From assembly GCA_937136455.1 (NCBI GenBank), contig CAKZOO010000113.1, forward strand, positions 270,106 to 334,105: DNA of 64,000 nt, in the 5' to 3' direction. Of this stretch, positions 18,483 to 27,918 are shown piece by piece; the stretch's first letter is position 1; every line of letters begins with the position of its first letter. Position numbers and translations under genes: made by a program. The notes beneath the pieces are model-generated. The model worked only from the letters and a program-made list of their open reading frames with translations. It was not told the DNA's origin and searched no databases. This DNA is from an uncultured Flavobacteriaceae bacterium (GTDB lineage: Bacteria > Bacteroidota > Bacteroidia > Flavobacteriales > Flavobacteriaceae).

Positions 18483-19560
18483 AACAACCCTTGAAATTGA
18501 TCTCTCTGCACTAGCTCATAACTATAAGATACTGAGAGCAGAAATCAGCCCAGAAACCAAGTTTATGGCAGTGGTAAAAGCCAATGCTTATGGTAGTGAT
18601 TCTATTGCTGTTGCTCAAAAATTAGAAGCTCTGGGAGTGGATTATTTTGCGGTGGCCTATGCCATGGAAGGAGAAATTTTAAGGGCTCAGGGTATTCAAA
18701 AACCCATTTTGGTGTTACATCCACAAACCGATCAATTAGATGGAATGCAGCAATTGAATCTAGAACCGACGATCTATTCTAGCAAAGGCTTAGAGGAGGT
18801 GATTGAATACTCTAAAATTCAATCGGTTCCAATTCACATCAAAGTCAATACCGGATTAAATCGATTGGGATTTAAACCCTCACAACTCGATTCGGTGATT
18901 GAGCTTTTAATAAAGCACCCTTCACTAAAACTTAAAAGTGTGTATTCTCATTTAATCGCTTCAGAAGATCCAGACTCCAAAGCGATATGTCAGGATCAAA
19001 TCAATGCTTTTAACCAATCGATAAAACTTTTTAATGAAGCAGGAATCACCGTTCCACTTCGACATATGACCAATACCTCCGGAATCATAAATTTCAAAGA
19101 GGCTCATTTTGAAATGGTGCGATCAGGGATAGGGCTTTATGGATTTGCCAATGGAACCTATGATAGCAAACTAAAGCCTATTGGTAGTTTAAAAACAGTT
19201 ATTTCAAAAATAAATGAGCTGTCCAAAGGAGAGGGAGTAGGATACAATTCTGGATTTGTGGCAGATAAGGCAATGCGAGTTGCAACCTTGCCCATTGGAC
19301 ATGCCGATGGAATCACTAGAATTTACTCAAAGGGGAAAGCCAGAGTTTGGATTCACAATCAACCTGCTGAAATTCTAGGCAACGTATGTATGGACATGAT
19401 TATGGTTAATGTCACCTCTATTGAATGTGAAGAAGGAGACGAGGTTGTATTATTCGATCAAAACCATTCGGCCAGTGAGTTTGCAGAAGGAGCTGGGACG
19501 ATTTCCTATGAGTTAATTACTGCAATCGGATCCCGTGTCAGTAGGCTTGTAAAGCAATAA
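18469..19560 (+). CDS. alr: Alanine racemase
   Basis: A 363-residue fold-type III PLP enzyme making D-alanine for peptidoglycan. The PLP lysine is Lys37 in VVKANAYG, the opposite-face catalytic Tyr is in GVGYNSGF, and [12 protein letters not shown] is the conserved C-terminal signature. The start [12 protein letters not shown] lies inside the tdk 3' end (14-bp overlap); ten further residues upstream in the open frame are not family-like. An AT-rich hairpin follows the stop. Confidence 0.93.
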   Translation: MLKNKTTLEIDLSALAHNYKILRAEISPETKFMAVVKANAYGSDSIAVAQKLEALGVDYFAVAYAMEGEILRAQGIQKPILVLHPQTDQLDGMQQLNLEPTIYSSKGLEEVIEYSKIQSVPIHIKVNTGLNRLGFKPSQLDSVIELLIKHPSLKLKSVYSHLIASEDPDSKAICQDQINAFNQSIKLFNEAGITVPLRHMTNTSGIINFKEAHFEMVRSGIGLYGFANGTYDSKLKPIGSLKTVISKINELSKGEGVGYNSGFVADKAMRVATLPIGHADGITRIYSKGKARVWIHNQPAEILGNVCMDMIMVNVTSIECEEGDEVVLFDQNHSASEFAEGAGTISYELITAIGSRVSRLVKQ

Positions 19561-19562
19561 AG

Positions 19563-19595
19563 TTATAAATATAACATTCTGTTAAATATTTATAA
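19563..19595. repeat. AT-rich inverted repeat after alr
   Basis: TTATAAATAT at 19563-19572 is perfectly complementary to 19586-19595, and AAC/GTT pairing extends the stem with a small bulge. It lies 3 nt after alr. No T-run follows, so it may be a weak terminator or an operator for asd rather than a classic terminator. Confidence 0.4.
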
Positions 19596-19612
19596 TAAAC
19601 TCATCTCTTCTT

Positions 19613-19643
19613 TTGTCAATACAAAAGTCTTGTTGTATTTTCG
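19613..19643 (+). promoter_or_regulatory. Candidate asd promoter
   Basis: A TTG at 19613-19615, 20 bp of spacer and TATTTTCG at 19636-19643. The -7 box differs from the flavobacterial consensus TAnnTTTG at one base. The ATG is 25 nt downstream. Confidence 0.5.
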
Positions 19644-19668
19644 CTTCTCAAAAATTAATACTTAAGAA

Positions 19669-20658
19669 ATGAAATTAGCAGTTGTAGGCGCCACAGGAAT
19701 GGTTGGTGAAGTTATGTTAAGAGTTCTAGCAGAACGAAATTTTCCTATTGATGAATTGTTGCTCGTAGCTTCAGAGCGATCTGTAGGTAAAGAATTGAGT
19801 TATAAGGGAGAAACCTATAAAGTGATTGGATTGCAAGACGCAGTGGACGCTGCTCCGGATATTGCAATTTTCTCTGCAGGAGGGGATACTTCTTTAGAAT
19901 GGGCTCCTAAATTTGCTGCAGCTGGTACAACTGTTATCGATAATTCTTCTGCTTGGAGAATGAATCCTAACAATAAATTGATCGTCCCAGAAATCAACGC
20001 CAGTGAATTAACTGCTGAGGATAAAATTATTGCAAATCCTAACTGTTCTACCATCCAACTAGTGATGGTTTTAAATCCTTTACACCAAAAATACGGATTA
20101 AATAGAGTTGTTGTATCTACCTATCAATCGGTATCAGGTACTGGAATTAAGGCTGTTCAACAAATGGAAAATGAATCTCAAGGAATTGAGGGGGATATGG
20201 CTTATCCCTACAAGATTAATAGAAATGCACTTCCACATTGCGACGTCTTCTTAGACAACGGATATACAAAAGAAGAAATGAAACTCATGACGGAGCCTAA
20301 GAAGATTATGAGTGATGACAGCTTTAATCTTACGGCAACGGCGGTGCGTATTCCAACAGCTGGTGGACATTCAGAGGCGGTGAATATTTCATTTAACAAC
20401 GATTTTGATTTGGAAGAGGTTCGCTCCATTCTTTCTCAAACTCCAGGAGTTGTTCTCGAGGACGACACAGCGAATAATATCTATCCAATGCCAATCAATG
20501 CTCACGATAAAGACGAGGTATTTGTTGGAAGAATTAGAAGAGATGAGAGTATGCCAAATACGTTGAATCTTTGGGTGGTTGCTGACAACCTCAGAAAAGG
20601 AGCTGCTACCAATGCAATTCAAATTGCAGAATACCTAGTAGCAAACGGATTGGTTTAA
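19669..20658 (+). CDS. asd: Aspartate-semialdehyde dehydrogenase
   Basis: A 329-residue NADPH-dependent enzyme of the lysine/threonine/methionine and diaminopimelate pathways. The cofactor loop is VGATGMVGEV (6-15) and the catalytic cysteine is Cys126 in NPNCSTIQ. GGHSEAVNISF contains the conserved catalytic His. Full family length. It is preceded by its own promoter candidate and followed by a strong bidirectional terminator. Confidence 0.95.
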   Translation: MKLAVVGATGMVGEVMLRVLAERNFPIDELLLVASERSVGKELSYKGETYKVIGLQDAVDAAPDIAIFSAGGDTSLEWAPKFAAAGTTVIDNSSAWRMNPNNKLIVPEINASELTAEDKIIANPNCSTIQLVMVLNPLHQKYGLNRVVVSTYQSVSGTGIKAVQQMENESQGIEGDMAYPYKINRNALPHCDVFLDNGYTKEEMKLMTEPKKIMSDDSFNLTATAVRIPTAGGHSEAVNISFNNDFDLEEVRSILSQTPGVVLEDDTANNIYPMPINAHDKDEVFVGRIRRDESMPNTLNLWVVADNLRKGAATNAIQIAEYLVANGLV

Positions 20659-20680
20659 TACCGACAGACAAACAAACTAG

Positions 20681-20708
20681 AAAAAGCCATCCTAACCGAT
20701 GGCTTTTT
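20681..20708. terminator. Bidirectional rho-independent terminator
   Basis: AAAAAGCCATC (20681-20691) pairs with GATGGCTTTTT (20698-20708) over a 6-nt loop, with T-runs in both directions. It lies between asd and the convergent small membrane protein gene and overlaps the latter's 3' boundary. Confidence 0.85.
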
Positions 20709-20909
20709 TTATTTTTCAGATTTTTCTTTAATCTTTTTTGCTTGAACGAGGATTAACAAGAGAACGATAGCAATCGCATCGATCATTCCTGAAACAACTG
20801 CCGTAAAACTATCTCCCTCAAATGGATTGTCATAATCAATAACAGTGAGGTTGTAGATGAATAAGGCTGCTGCCATGGTCGTTAGAAAGTAAATAAATTT
20901 AGTGCTCAT
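20709..20909 (-). CDS. Small two-helix membrane protein
   Basis: A 66-residue protein with two predicted transmembrane helices (YFLTTMAAALFIYNLTV and GMIDAIAIVLLLILV), an acidic linker (DYDNPFEGDSF) and a Lys/Glu-rich tail. It begins 4 nt after marC in the same direction, so it is probably translated from the marC transcript. No known family recognised. Confidence 0.7.
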   Translation of the reverse strand: MSTKFIYFLTTMAAALFIYNLTVIDYDNPFEGDSFTAVVSGMIDAIAIVLLLILVQAKKIKEKSEK

Positions 20910-20913
20910 AAGA

Positions 20914-21489
20914 TTAAAATAAGTCGTGGAGATTTGCAGTGAACAGTTTAACAGCGATTGCTAAAAGAATCACCCCGAAAACTTTGCGAATAATACTGAG
21001 TCCATTCTTTCCTAAAAAACCTTCAATTCGTTTAGAAGACTTGAGAACAAGATAGACAATCAATATGTTAAAGATGACAGCAACAATGATATTTTCAACG
21101 CGGTATTCTGCTCTTAGAGAAAGCAAACTCGTCATGGTACCAGCACCAGCAATCAGTGGAAATGCAATGGGAACAATGGAGGCAGTCTCAGGCTCATCGT
21201 CTTTGTAAAGAGTGATTCCCAAAATCATTTCGATTGCTAGAAAGAAGATGACGATAGCTCCTGCTACGGCAAATGAATTGACATCAATTCCAATGAGCTT
21301 TAAAATGGATTCTCCTACAAATAAGAAGAGAATCATAATCATTCCAGCGACTAATGAGGCTTTTTCAGATTGAATGTGGCCAACTTTGTTGCGAAGACTT
21401 ATAATGATGGGAACAGATCCAACAATATCAATTACGGCAAATAACACCATAGAAGCAGTTGCTATTTCTTTGAAGTTCAATTGTATCAT
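20914..21489 (-). CDS. MarC family integral membrane protein
   Basis: A 191-residue protein with six hydrophobic segments and the MarC signatures MVLFAVIDIVGSVPIII and IVPIAFPLIAGAGTMTSLL. MarC proteins are proposed NAAT-family carriers, but their substrates are poorly defined. The start MIQLNFKEIA was chosen because the longer open frame would overlap the upstream DUF3109 gene by 29 bp. The gap to that gene is 13 nt. Confidence 0.85.
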   Translation of the reverse strand: MIQLNFKEIATASMVLFAVIDIVGSVPIIISLRNKVGHIQSEKASLVAGMIMILFLFVGESILKLIGIDVNSFAVAGAIVIFFLAIEMILGITLYKDDEPETASIVPIAFPLIAGAGTMTSLLSLRAEYRVENIIVAVIFNILIVYLVLKSSKRIEGFLGKNGLSIIRKVFGVILLAIAVKLFTANLHDLF

Positions 21490-21502
21490 AGAGGGGGATT
21501 TA

Positions 21503-22078
21503 TTATTTTGTTTTATTGTATTCGGTTGCAATCAGATCTAAGTCTTCAAACCACTGTTTACCAAATTTACGAATTAAAGGTTCTTTTAAAAATTTATAGA
21601 CAGGTACTTTTAATTCCTTTCCAAGAGTGCAGGCATCGTCACAGATATCCCATTGGTGATAATTCACTGCAGTGAAGGATTCGTATTCTTTAAGTCTTAC
21701 AGGATAAAGGTGACAGGAGAGGGGTTTTTTCCAAGAAATAACGCCATCTCTATGTGCGGCTTCTATGCCGCAATGGGTAATCCCGTTTTCAGATTGAATC
21801 ACATAAGCACATTGACTTCCACCTACAAGAGGAGTTTCCCATTCGTCGTCAAATCCCTTGACAAAAGCTCCTTGCTCTTCAATTGCAGCAATGCCTTCCT
21901 CGGTAAGATAAGGTTTGATCTTGCTGTAGAGATCCACTAAGATTTCGGTCTCTTTTTCTTCGAGTGGCGCTCCTGCATCTCCTTCAATACAGCAGGCACC
22001 TTTACAGGCGCTGAGGTTGCACACAAAATCGCTATCAAATAAATCTTCTGAGACTAAGGTGTTATCGAGTTGGAACAT
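21503..22078 (-). CDS. DUF3109 family cysteine-cluster protein
   Basis: A 191-residue soluble protein with many cysteines: CNLSACKGACC near residues 20-30, a Cys in SQCAYV, HCGIEAAH, LSCHLYPV and WDICDDAC. This pattern matches DUF3109, related to the YkgJ zinc/iron-chelating group. Metal binding is inferred and the function unknown. First gene of a leftward operon with marC and the small membrane protein. Confidence 0.85.
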   Translation of the reverse strand: MFQLDNTLVSEDLFDSDFVCNLSACKGACCIEGDAGAPLEEKETEILVDLYSKIKPYLTEEGIAAIEEQGAFVKGFDDEWETPLVGGSQCAYVIQSENGITHCGIEAAHRDGVISWKKPLSCHLYPVRLKEYESFTAVNYHQWDICDDACTLGKELKVPVYKFLKEPLIRKFGKQWFEDLDLIATEYNKTK

Positions 22079-22096
22079 AATTCTCTTATTTCGCTA

Positions 22097-22104
22097 CAAA
22101 AATA
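22097..22104 (-). promoter_or_regulatory. Candidate -7 element of the DUF3109-marC operon
   Basis: On the minus strand this reads TATTTTTG, a perfect TAnnTTTG match 18 bp upstream of the ATG. No TTG was found at the expected distance. Confidence 0.4.
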
Positions 22105-22449
22105 CGTTAATTTTTAAGCTTGGGAATGTTCTTCCTAGAATATTCATATCAGTATTTAAAAATCTATTAATTCACTTCTCAAATACCAATGATTTGATTT
22201 ATAATGAGATGCATTTTTGTACCATTTCGTATATTTTTTAAACACCTTTTGTCTTTATTTTTTTCTTCTAACACTTATCAATAGAGCGCATTCGCTCCAA
22301 TCAGTTGTCCTGTCTAATTTTAAAGTACATTTCAACAATTGTTGTTAAAAACTTTGTCGTTCAACGCCAATTTTTGCCTTTAAAAAACCGACCTAATTTG
22401 CCAACTTTGTTACTCTTGAAATTTATTCAAAAACCTAAAAATTCATCTC
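22105..22449. other. Intergenic region upstream of nrdB
   Basis: About 345 bp without a convincing gene. It holds a 12-bp perfect palindrome CAACAATTGTTG (22333-22344) and a small GC-rich stem GAGCG/CGCTC (22284-22288 with 22293-22297). Several near-matches to the -7 consensus occur (AATTTTTG at 22369-22376; CAACTTTG at 22402-22409) but none has a well-spaced TTG. The palindrome is a candidate repressor site for nrdB. No match to an NrdR box was recognised. Confidence 0.4.
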
Positions 22450-23433
22450 ATGTCTAACGCAGTAGAACCAATTTTAGCCGAAAATAAAAATCGATTTGTG
22501 ATTTTTCCTATACAACATCACGATATATGGGAGTTGTACAAAAATCAGGAGGCTTGTTTTTGGACTGCTGAAGAAATTGATTTACATGTTGATATTTCGG
22601 ATTGGAGTAACAAACTCAGTGACGACGAGCGCTATTTCATCAAGCACATTCTAGCGTTTTTCGCAGCCTCTGATGGGATTGTAAATGAAAACTTAGCAGA
22701 GAATTTCGTAAGCGAAGTTCAGTATCCAGAAGCAAAATTCTTTTACGGGTTCCAATTGATGATGGAGAACATCCACTCTGAGACCTATTCACTTCTCATT
22801 GACACTTACGTAAAAGATGAAAAGGAAAAAGATATCTTATTTAAGGCCATTGAAAATTTCCCAGCGATCAAGAGAAAAGCTGAGTGGGCATTGAATTGGA
22901 TTGAATCTCCAAGTTTTGCCGAGCGTTTAATTGCCTTTGCAGCTGTTGAAGGAATTTTCTTCTCAGGAGCTTTCTGTTCGATTTACTGGTTGAAGAAAAG
23001 AGGATTGATGCCTGGTTTAACCTTCTCTAACGAACTTATTTCTAGAGACGAAGGTATGCACTGTGATTTCGCAGTACACTTACACAACCATCACCTTGTA
23101 AACAAGGTGCCAAAAGAGCGCATTAGAGAAATTATCGTCAATGCGCTTAATATTGAACGTGAATTTATTACAGAATCACTTCCGGTAAGTTTGATTGGTA
23201 TGAATGCCAAATTAATGACTCAATATTTAGAGTTTGTCACTGATAGACTTTTAGTAGAGCTCGGATGTGAAAAAGAATACGAATCGACTAACCCATTTGA
23301 TTTTATGGATATGATTTCGCTTCAAGGGAAGACCAACTTCTTTGAAAAGCGTGTGTCTGAATATCAGAAGGCAGGAGTGAAGATTCAAGATGATAAAGAC
23401 AACCAGAAAATTAGCTTTGACGCTGATTTTTAA
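22450..23433 (+). CDS. nrdB: Class Ia ribonucleotide reductase small subunit, eukaryote-like
   Basis: A 327-residue radical-generating subunit. The diiron site and tyrosyl radical position fit Asp75, Glu106, His109 and Tyr113 ([19 protein letters not shown]), with the second half in [11 protein letters not shown] and [14 protein letters not shown]. Wording such as [21 protein letters not shown] and [20 protein letters not shown] is very close to eukaryotic R2. It supplies the radical to NrdA, encoded 104 bp downstream beyond a terminator-like hairpin. Confidence 0.95.
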   Translation: MSNAVEPILAENKNRFVIFPIQHHDIWELYKNQEACFWTAEEIDLHVDISDWSNKLSDDERYFIKHILAFFAASDGIVNENLAENFVSEVQYPEAKFFYGFQLMMENIHSETYSLLIDTYVKDEKEKDILFKAIENFPAIKRKAEWALNWIESPSFAERLIAFAAVEGIFFSGAFCSIYWLKKRGLMPGLTFSNELISRDEGMHCDFAVHLHNHHLVNKVPKERIREIIVNALNIEREFITESLPVSLIGMNAKLMTQYLEFVTDRLLVELGCEKEYESTNPFDFMDMISLQGKTNFFEKRVSEYQKAGVKIQDDKDNQKISFDADF

Positions 23434-23471
23434 GAACTAGCTTACTAGTAAAATACAAGAATCAAAACCGT

Positions 23472-23499
23472 CTTTGGTTTCAACAACCAAAGCTTTTTT
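23472..23499 (+). terminator. Terminator hairpin between nrdB and nrdA
   Basis: CTTTGGTT (23472-23479) pairs with AACCAAAG (23485-23492) over a 5-nt loop and is followed by a run of six T (23494-23499). In an operon this would cause partial termination, lowering nrdA relative to nrdB unless nrdA has its own promoter; no consensus promoter is seen in the remaining 38 bp. Confidence 0.65.
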
Positions 23500-23537
23500 G
23501 GCTCTATACGATAACAACCAACTAAACGAAGAGATAT

Positions 23538-26018
23538 ATGTATGTAGTAAAAAGAAACGGAAAGAAGCAACCGGTGATGTTCGACAAAATCACTGCGAGA
23601 ATTAGACACCTCTGTTATGGGCTAAACGAACTCGTTGATCCGCTTAAAGTAGCTTTGAGGGTTATTGAAGGTTTGTACGACGGTGTAACGACTTCTGAAT
23701 TGGATAACCTCGCTGCTGAGGTTGCTGCAACGATGACAACTGCGCATCCTGATTATGCGAAGTTAGCTGCCCGAATCTCTGTTTCAAACTTACACAAGAG
23801 CACTAAAAAATCGTTCTCTGAAACCATGGAGGATTTGTATGCTTATGTCAATCCTAGAAATGGTAAACCAGCGGCATTGCTCTCGGAAGAAGTTTACAAT
23901 GTAATTAAGGAAAATGCTGAGGAATTAGATGCAGCCATTATTTACAATCGTGATTTCAACTACGATTATTTTGGTTTTAAAACCTTGGAGCGTTCCTACC
24001 TGATGAAACTCAATGGACAAATTGTCGAGCGTCCACAACATATGTTGATGAGAGTTTCTGTCGGTATTCACTACGATGATATCAAAGCTGCGATTGAAAC
24101 CTATAACTTGATGTCGAAGAAGTATTTTACACATGCAACTCCAACACTCTTTAACTCTGGAACTCCAAAACCACAGATGTCATCTTGTTTCTTATTACAA
24201 ATGAAAGATGACAGTATTGATGGAATTTATGACACCTTAAAGCAGACTGCTAAGATTTCTCAGTCAGCGGGAGGAATAGGTCTTTCTATCCACAACATCA
24301 GAGCTACAGGTTCTTATATTGCAGGAACTAACGGAACTTCTAACGGAATTGTTCCAATGCTCAAAGTATTTAACGATACGGCTCGTTATGTAGATCAAGG
24401 AGGAGGAAAACGCAAAGGAAGTTTTGCAGTTTACCTAGAGCCTTGGCATGCAGATATCTACGATTTCTTAGATCTGAAAAAGAACCATGGTAAGGAAGAA
24501 ATGAGAGCTAGAGATTTGTTCTATGCGATGTGGATTTCTGATTTATTTATGAAGCGTGTAGAGGCTAATGAAGATTGGACCTTGATGTGTCCAAATGAGT
24601 GTCCGGGATTGTACGATACCCACTCAGAAGATTTTGAAGCTTTATATACAAAATACGAGCAAGAAGGTAAGGGAAGAAGAACCGTTAAGGCAAGAGAATT
24701 ATGGGAAAAGATTCTAGAATCTCAAATTGAAACGGGAACTCCTTACATGCTCTATAAGGATGCTGCGAACCGCAAATCCAACCAAAAGAACCTTGGGGTG
24801 ATTCGCTCTTCAAACCTCTGTACAGAGATCATGGAGTACACGGCAGAAGATGAGGTTGCAGTTTGTAACTTAGCTTCTATCGCCCTTCCAATGTTTGTGA
24901 AAAATGGGGAGTTTGATCACAAAGAATTGTTTAAAGTTACCAAGCGAGTTACCAAGAACCTTGACAAGGTCATCGATAGAAACTACTATCCAGTGATCGA
25001 GGCTGAAAACTCCAATATGAGACACCGTCCAATTGGATTGGGAGTACAAGGACTTGCAGATGCTTTTATTGCACTTCGTTTACCTTTTACTTCTGATGAA
25101 GCGAAACAATTGAACCAAGATATTTTTGAAACGCTTTATTACGCTGCACTAACGGCATCTAATGAAATCGCTAAAGAAAAAGGGGCGTACTCTACTTTTA
25201 AGGGGTCTCCAATTTCTAAAGGTGAATTCCAACACAATATGTGGGGAATTAAGGATGAAGAATTATCAGGAAGATGGGATTGGGATAAACTCCGAAAAGC
25301 CATTGTGAAAAGTGGTGTTCGAAACTCGCTTTTAGTGGCACCAATGCCAACAGCATCAACTTCTCAAATTCTTGGAAACAACGAGTGTTTTGAGCCTTAT
25401 ACTTCAAACATTTACACTAGACGTGTACTCTCTGGAGAGTTTATTGTAGTCAATAAACACCTGCTAGAAGACTTAGTGAATCTCGGCCTTTGGGATGAGA
25501 ATATGAAGCAGGCGCTTATGCGTGCCAATGGTTCTGTTCAACATATCGACAACATTCCAGATGACATCAAAGAACTCTACAAAACAGTTTGGGAACTTTC
25601 GATGAAAGACATTATTGATATGTCGCGTCAAAGAGGATACTTTATCGATCAAAGTCAGTCGCTCAACTTATTTATGGAGAACGCTAACTTTGCAAAGTTA
25701 ACTTCAATGCACTTCTATGCTTGGAAGAGTGGACTCAAGACTGGTATGTACTATTTGAGAACCAAATCTGCAGTTGATGCGATTAAGTTTACCCTGGACA
25801 ATACCAAGAAAAAAGAGGTTCCAACTAGTGTTGCAGCGGAAGCGGAAGTGGAAGCAGCAACTTTAAATAAAGCAGTTGCTCAAGCGATTAAACCTACTGT
25901 TGATCCAAAACAGCAGCCTGTAGAAGTGGAACCGATGAGCGCTGAAGAAATGAAGGCACTCATCGCCCAAGCGAAGGCATCTCAAGGTGATGACGATTGT
26001 TTGATGTGTGGTTCATAA
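23538..26018 (+). CDS. nrdA: Class Ia ribonucleotide reductase large subunit, eukaryote-like
   Basis: An 826-residue catalytic subunit reducing ribonucleoside diphosphates. The N-terminal ATP-cone begins [20 protein letters not shown]. Active-site cysteines lie in SSCFLL and NLCTEI with the Glu of CTEIMEY, and the redox pair is the C-terminal CLMCGS. The block [21 protein letters not shown] and the C-terminus closely resemble eukaryotic R1. A roughly 50-residue Ala/Glu-rich linker precedes the CxxC tail, consistent with the swinging-arm role. A terminator follows. Confidence 0.95.
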   Translation: MYVVKRNGKKQPVMFDKITARIRHLCYGLNELVDPLKVALRVIEGLYDGVTTSELDNLAAEVAATMTTAHPDYAKLAARISVSNLHKSTKKSFSETMEDLYAYVNPRNGKPAALLSEEVYNVIKENAEELDAAIIYNRDFNYDYFGFKTLERSYLMKLNGQIVERPQHMLMRVSVGIHYDDIKAAIETYNLMSKKYFTHATPTLFNSGTPKPQMSSCFLLQMKDDSIDGIYDTLKQTAKISQSAGGIGLSIHNIRATGSYIAGTNGTSNGIVPMLKVFNDTARYVDQGGGKRKGSFAVYLEPWHADIYDFLDLKKNHGKEEMRARDLFYAMWISDLFMKRVEANEDWTLMCPNECPGLYDTHSEDFEALYTKYEQEGKGRRTVKARELWEKILESQIETGTPYMLYKDAANRKSNQKNLGVIRSSNLCTEIMEYTAEDEVAVCNLASIALPMFVKNGEFDHKELFKVTKRVTKNLDKVIDRNYYPVIEAENSNMRHRPIGLGVQGLADAFIALRLPFTSDEAKQLNQDIFETLYYAALTASNEIAKEKGAYSTFKGSPISKGEFQHNMWGIKDEELSGRWDWDKLRKAIVKSGVRNSLLVAPMPTASTSQILGNNECFEPYTSNIYTRRVLSGEFIVVNKHLLEDLVNLGLWDENMKQALMRANGSVQHIDNIPDDIKELYKTVWELSMKDIIDMSRQRGYFIDQSQSLNLFMENANFAKLTSMHFYAWKSGLKTGMYYLRTKSAVDAIKFTLDNTKKKEVPTSVAAEAEVEAATLNKAVAQAIKPTVDPKQQPVEVEPMSAEEMKALIAQAKASQGDDDCLMCGS

Positions 26019-26042
26019 CACATCGGATTACTTTAATAATAG

Positions 26043-26073
26043 AAAAGCCTCCAATTTGCATTGGAGGCTTTTT
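26043..26073. terminator. Bidirectional rho-independent terminator
   Basis: AAAAGCCTCCAAT (26043-26055) pairs with ATTGGAGGCTTTT (26060-26072) over a TTGC loop, with T-rich sequence on both strands. It separates nrdA from the convergent GMC gene. Confidence 0.88.
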
Positions 26074-26102
26074 TTCGATCCTAGTTAAGGGAATTGAATG
26101 GA

Positions 26103-27824
26103 CTACAAGAGTCCCTTTTGAACCTGCTCTGCTGCATAATTAGCAGCTCTTGCAGAAAAGGCCATATAGGTCAATGATGGATTGACACAGTTCGCAGAAG
26201 TCATGAAGGCTCCATCGGTCATAAATACATTCTTACAAGCGTGTATTTGATTGTATTTATTAGTTACTGAGGTCTTTGGATCGTGTCCCATTCTCGCAGT
26301 GCCCATTTCGTGAATTCCGAGTCCAATACCGTGTTGCGATTCTCCATCATAGGTGTAGATGTCTTTGGCTCCCATGGCTTTTAGCATTGCAACGGCATCG
26401 TTTTTAATGTCTTCACGCATTTGATATTCATTGTCAGAGAACTTAGTATAGAAGGTGATGGTAGGAAGCCCCCACTGATCTAAACGATCGTAATCCAGTT
26501 CCATTCTATTGTTTGGATCTGGCAAGATTTCTCCAAAACCAGTCATACCAATTGTCCATTCTCCAGGTTTTAATATGGCGTCTTTCAGCTCTTTTCCGTA
26601 TGCTAATTCAGCAACTAATTTTTGCCAATTTCCACGAGAAGCACCTCCTTGATAACCAAAGCCTCTTTTGTAGGGACGTTGTTCTCCATTGAGGTTTCTA
26701 TATCTAGGGATGTAGAAGCCATTAGGCCTTCTCCCTTTGTAGTATTTATCAGTATACCCTTCAATACGACCACCAGCACCACTTCCCAAGTGGTGATCCA
26801 TGATATTTCTTCCGAGTTCTCCTGAGTCATTTCCAAGTCCATTAGGGAATCGTTCCGATTTAGAGTTCATCAGAATGGCTGCAGAGGCTATGGCAGAAGC
26901 ATTTAAGAATACAACTTTAGCTGGGATGAATTCTTCTTCTTTGGAGTCTTTGTCGATAAATTTAACTCCGGATGCTTTACCAGTTTTTTCATCGTAAACC
27001 ACCTCAGAAACAATAGCATCAACTCTAAGTGTTAAATTGCCAGTTTTAACGGCGGCTGGAAGGGTCGATGCTTGAGTTGAGAAATAGCCACCAAAAGGAC
27101 ATCCTCTGATACATCTATTTCTGTATTGACATCTAGTTCTCCCTTCAAAAGGTTTATCTGAGTTGATATGAGCAACCCTGCCAGGGGTTACATAGCGGTT
27201 TTCAAAAGTTGATTCTACCGCTTCTTGAAGCTTTTTTTCCACAATATTGAGTTCCATTGGAGGCTCAAATTTTCCGTCAGGGAGCATCTCATCAAAGCCT
27301 CTATTTTCACCACTTACCCCAATGTATTCTTCAACGTGATCATACCAAGGGGCTAAATCTTTGTATCGAAGAGGCCAATCAATAGCAATTCCCTCTCTTT
27401 TATTGGCTTCAAAGTTAAAATCACTCCAACGATAGGATTGTCGTCCCCACATAAGGGAACGTCCCCCTACGATATAGCCGTGAATCCAATCAAATCGATA
27501 GCCTTCAGGCTCGTTATAAGGGTGATCAATATCATCTACAAAGTAGTGGTGATGTGGCGCTTTGATGTTCCATGAAAATCGAAGCTGTTTGTGCTGTCTT
27601 TTTTTGACTTCAGCACTTACTTCATCTCCATAGGGAAAGTCCCAAGGATCCATATGAGCAGTGTGATAATCCTTGATGTGCTCGATCATGGGCCCACGTT
27701 CAAGGACTAAAGTTTTAAGTCCTTTTTCACAGAGTTCTTTAGCAGCCCAACCCCCACTGATACCACTTCCCACGACGATTGCATCGTAAGATTCAGATGG
27801 TTCGTTGTAATAATATTTATTCAT
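26103..27824 (-). CDS. GMC-family FAD dehydrogenase, paralogue 2
   Basis: A 573-residue flavoprotein. The FAD-binding loop is VVGSGISGGWAAKEL near residue 18, and the C-terminal GMC region contains HEMGTARMGHDP and CVNPSLTYMAFSARAA. A CxxxxxCxxxC cluster (CQYRNRCIRGC) resembles the Fe-S-binding segment of membrane-linked FAD glucose/glucoside dehydrogenases. It has no signal peptide, so export would need the Tat-bearing subunit 3 at 27919. Same length and highly similar to the gene at 28503-30224. A terminator and a CAAA repeat lie before its start codon. Substrate is probably a glycoside or sugar, oxidised at C3; this is inferred from context. Confidence 0.87.
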   Translation of the reverse strand: MNKYYYNEPSESYDAIVVGSGISGGWAAKELCEKGLKTLVLERGPMIEHIKDYHTAHMDPWDFPYGDEVSAEVKKRQHKQLRFSWNIKAPHHHYFVDDIDHPYNEPEGYRFDWIHGYIVGGRSLMWGRQSYRWSDFNFEANKREGIAIDWPLRYKDLAPWYDHVEEYIGVSGENRGFDEMLPDGKFEPPMELNIVEKKLQEAVESTFENRYVTPGRVAHINSDKPFEGRTRCQYRNRCIRGCPFGGYFSTQASTLPAAVKTGNLTLRVDAIVSEVVYDEKTGKASGVKFIDKDSKEEEFIPAKVVFLNASAIASAAILMNSKSERFPNGLGNDSGELGRNIMDHHLGSGAGGRIEGYTDKYYKGRRPNGFYIPRYRNLNGEQRPYKRGFGYQGGASRGNWQKLVAELAYGKELKDAILKPGEWTIGMTGFGEILPDPNNRMELDYDRLDQWGLPTITFYTKFSDNEYQMREDIKNDAVAMLKAMGAKDIYTYDGESQHGIGLGIHEMGTARMGHDPKTSVTNKYNQIHACKNVFMTDGAFMTSANCVNPSLTYMAFSARAANYAAEQVQKGLL

Positions 27825-27845
27825 GTTTGTTTGTTTGTTTGTTTG
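27825..27845 (-). repeat. Tetranucleotide repeat abutting a start codon
   Basis: Five tandem copies of GTTT plus one base on the plus strand, reading as repeated CAAA/AAAC on the coding strand directly 5' to the ATG at 27824. The same motif in shorter form precedes the ATG at 30388. A-rich leaders favour initiation in Bacteroidota, which lack strong Shine-Dalgarno use. Copy-number change could tune expression. Confidence 0.7.
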
Positions 27846-27862
27846 GTTGTGATTGTAGCCTA

Positions 27863-27887
27863 AAAAGCCCCCATAGCGGAGGCTTTT
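27863..27887 (-). terminator. Terminator between subunit 3 and the second GMC gene
   Basis: AAAAGCCCCC (27863-27872) pairs with GGAGGCTTTT (27878-27887) with one mismatch. On the minus strand the stem ends in a T-run. It lies inside the leftward gene group, so the distal GMC gene may be expressed at a lower level or separately. Confidence 0.6.
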
Positions 27888-27918
27888 ATTGAATAGTTAG
27901 ATGACTTGTAAAAGTAAT

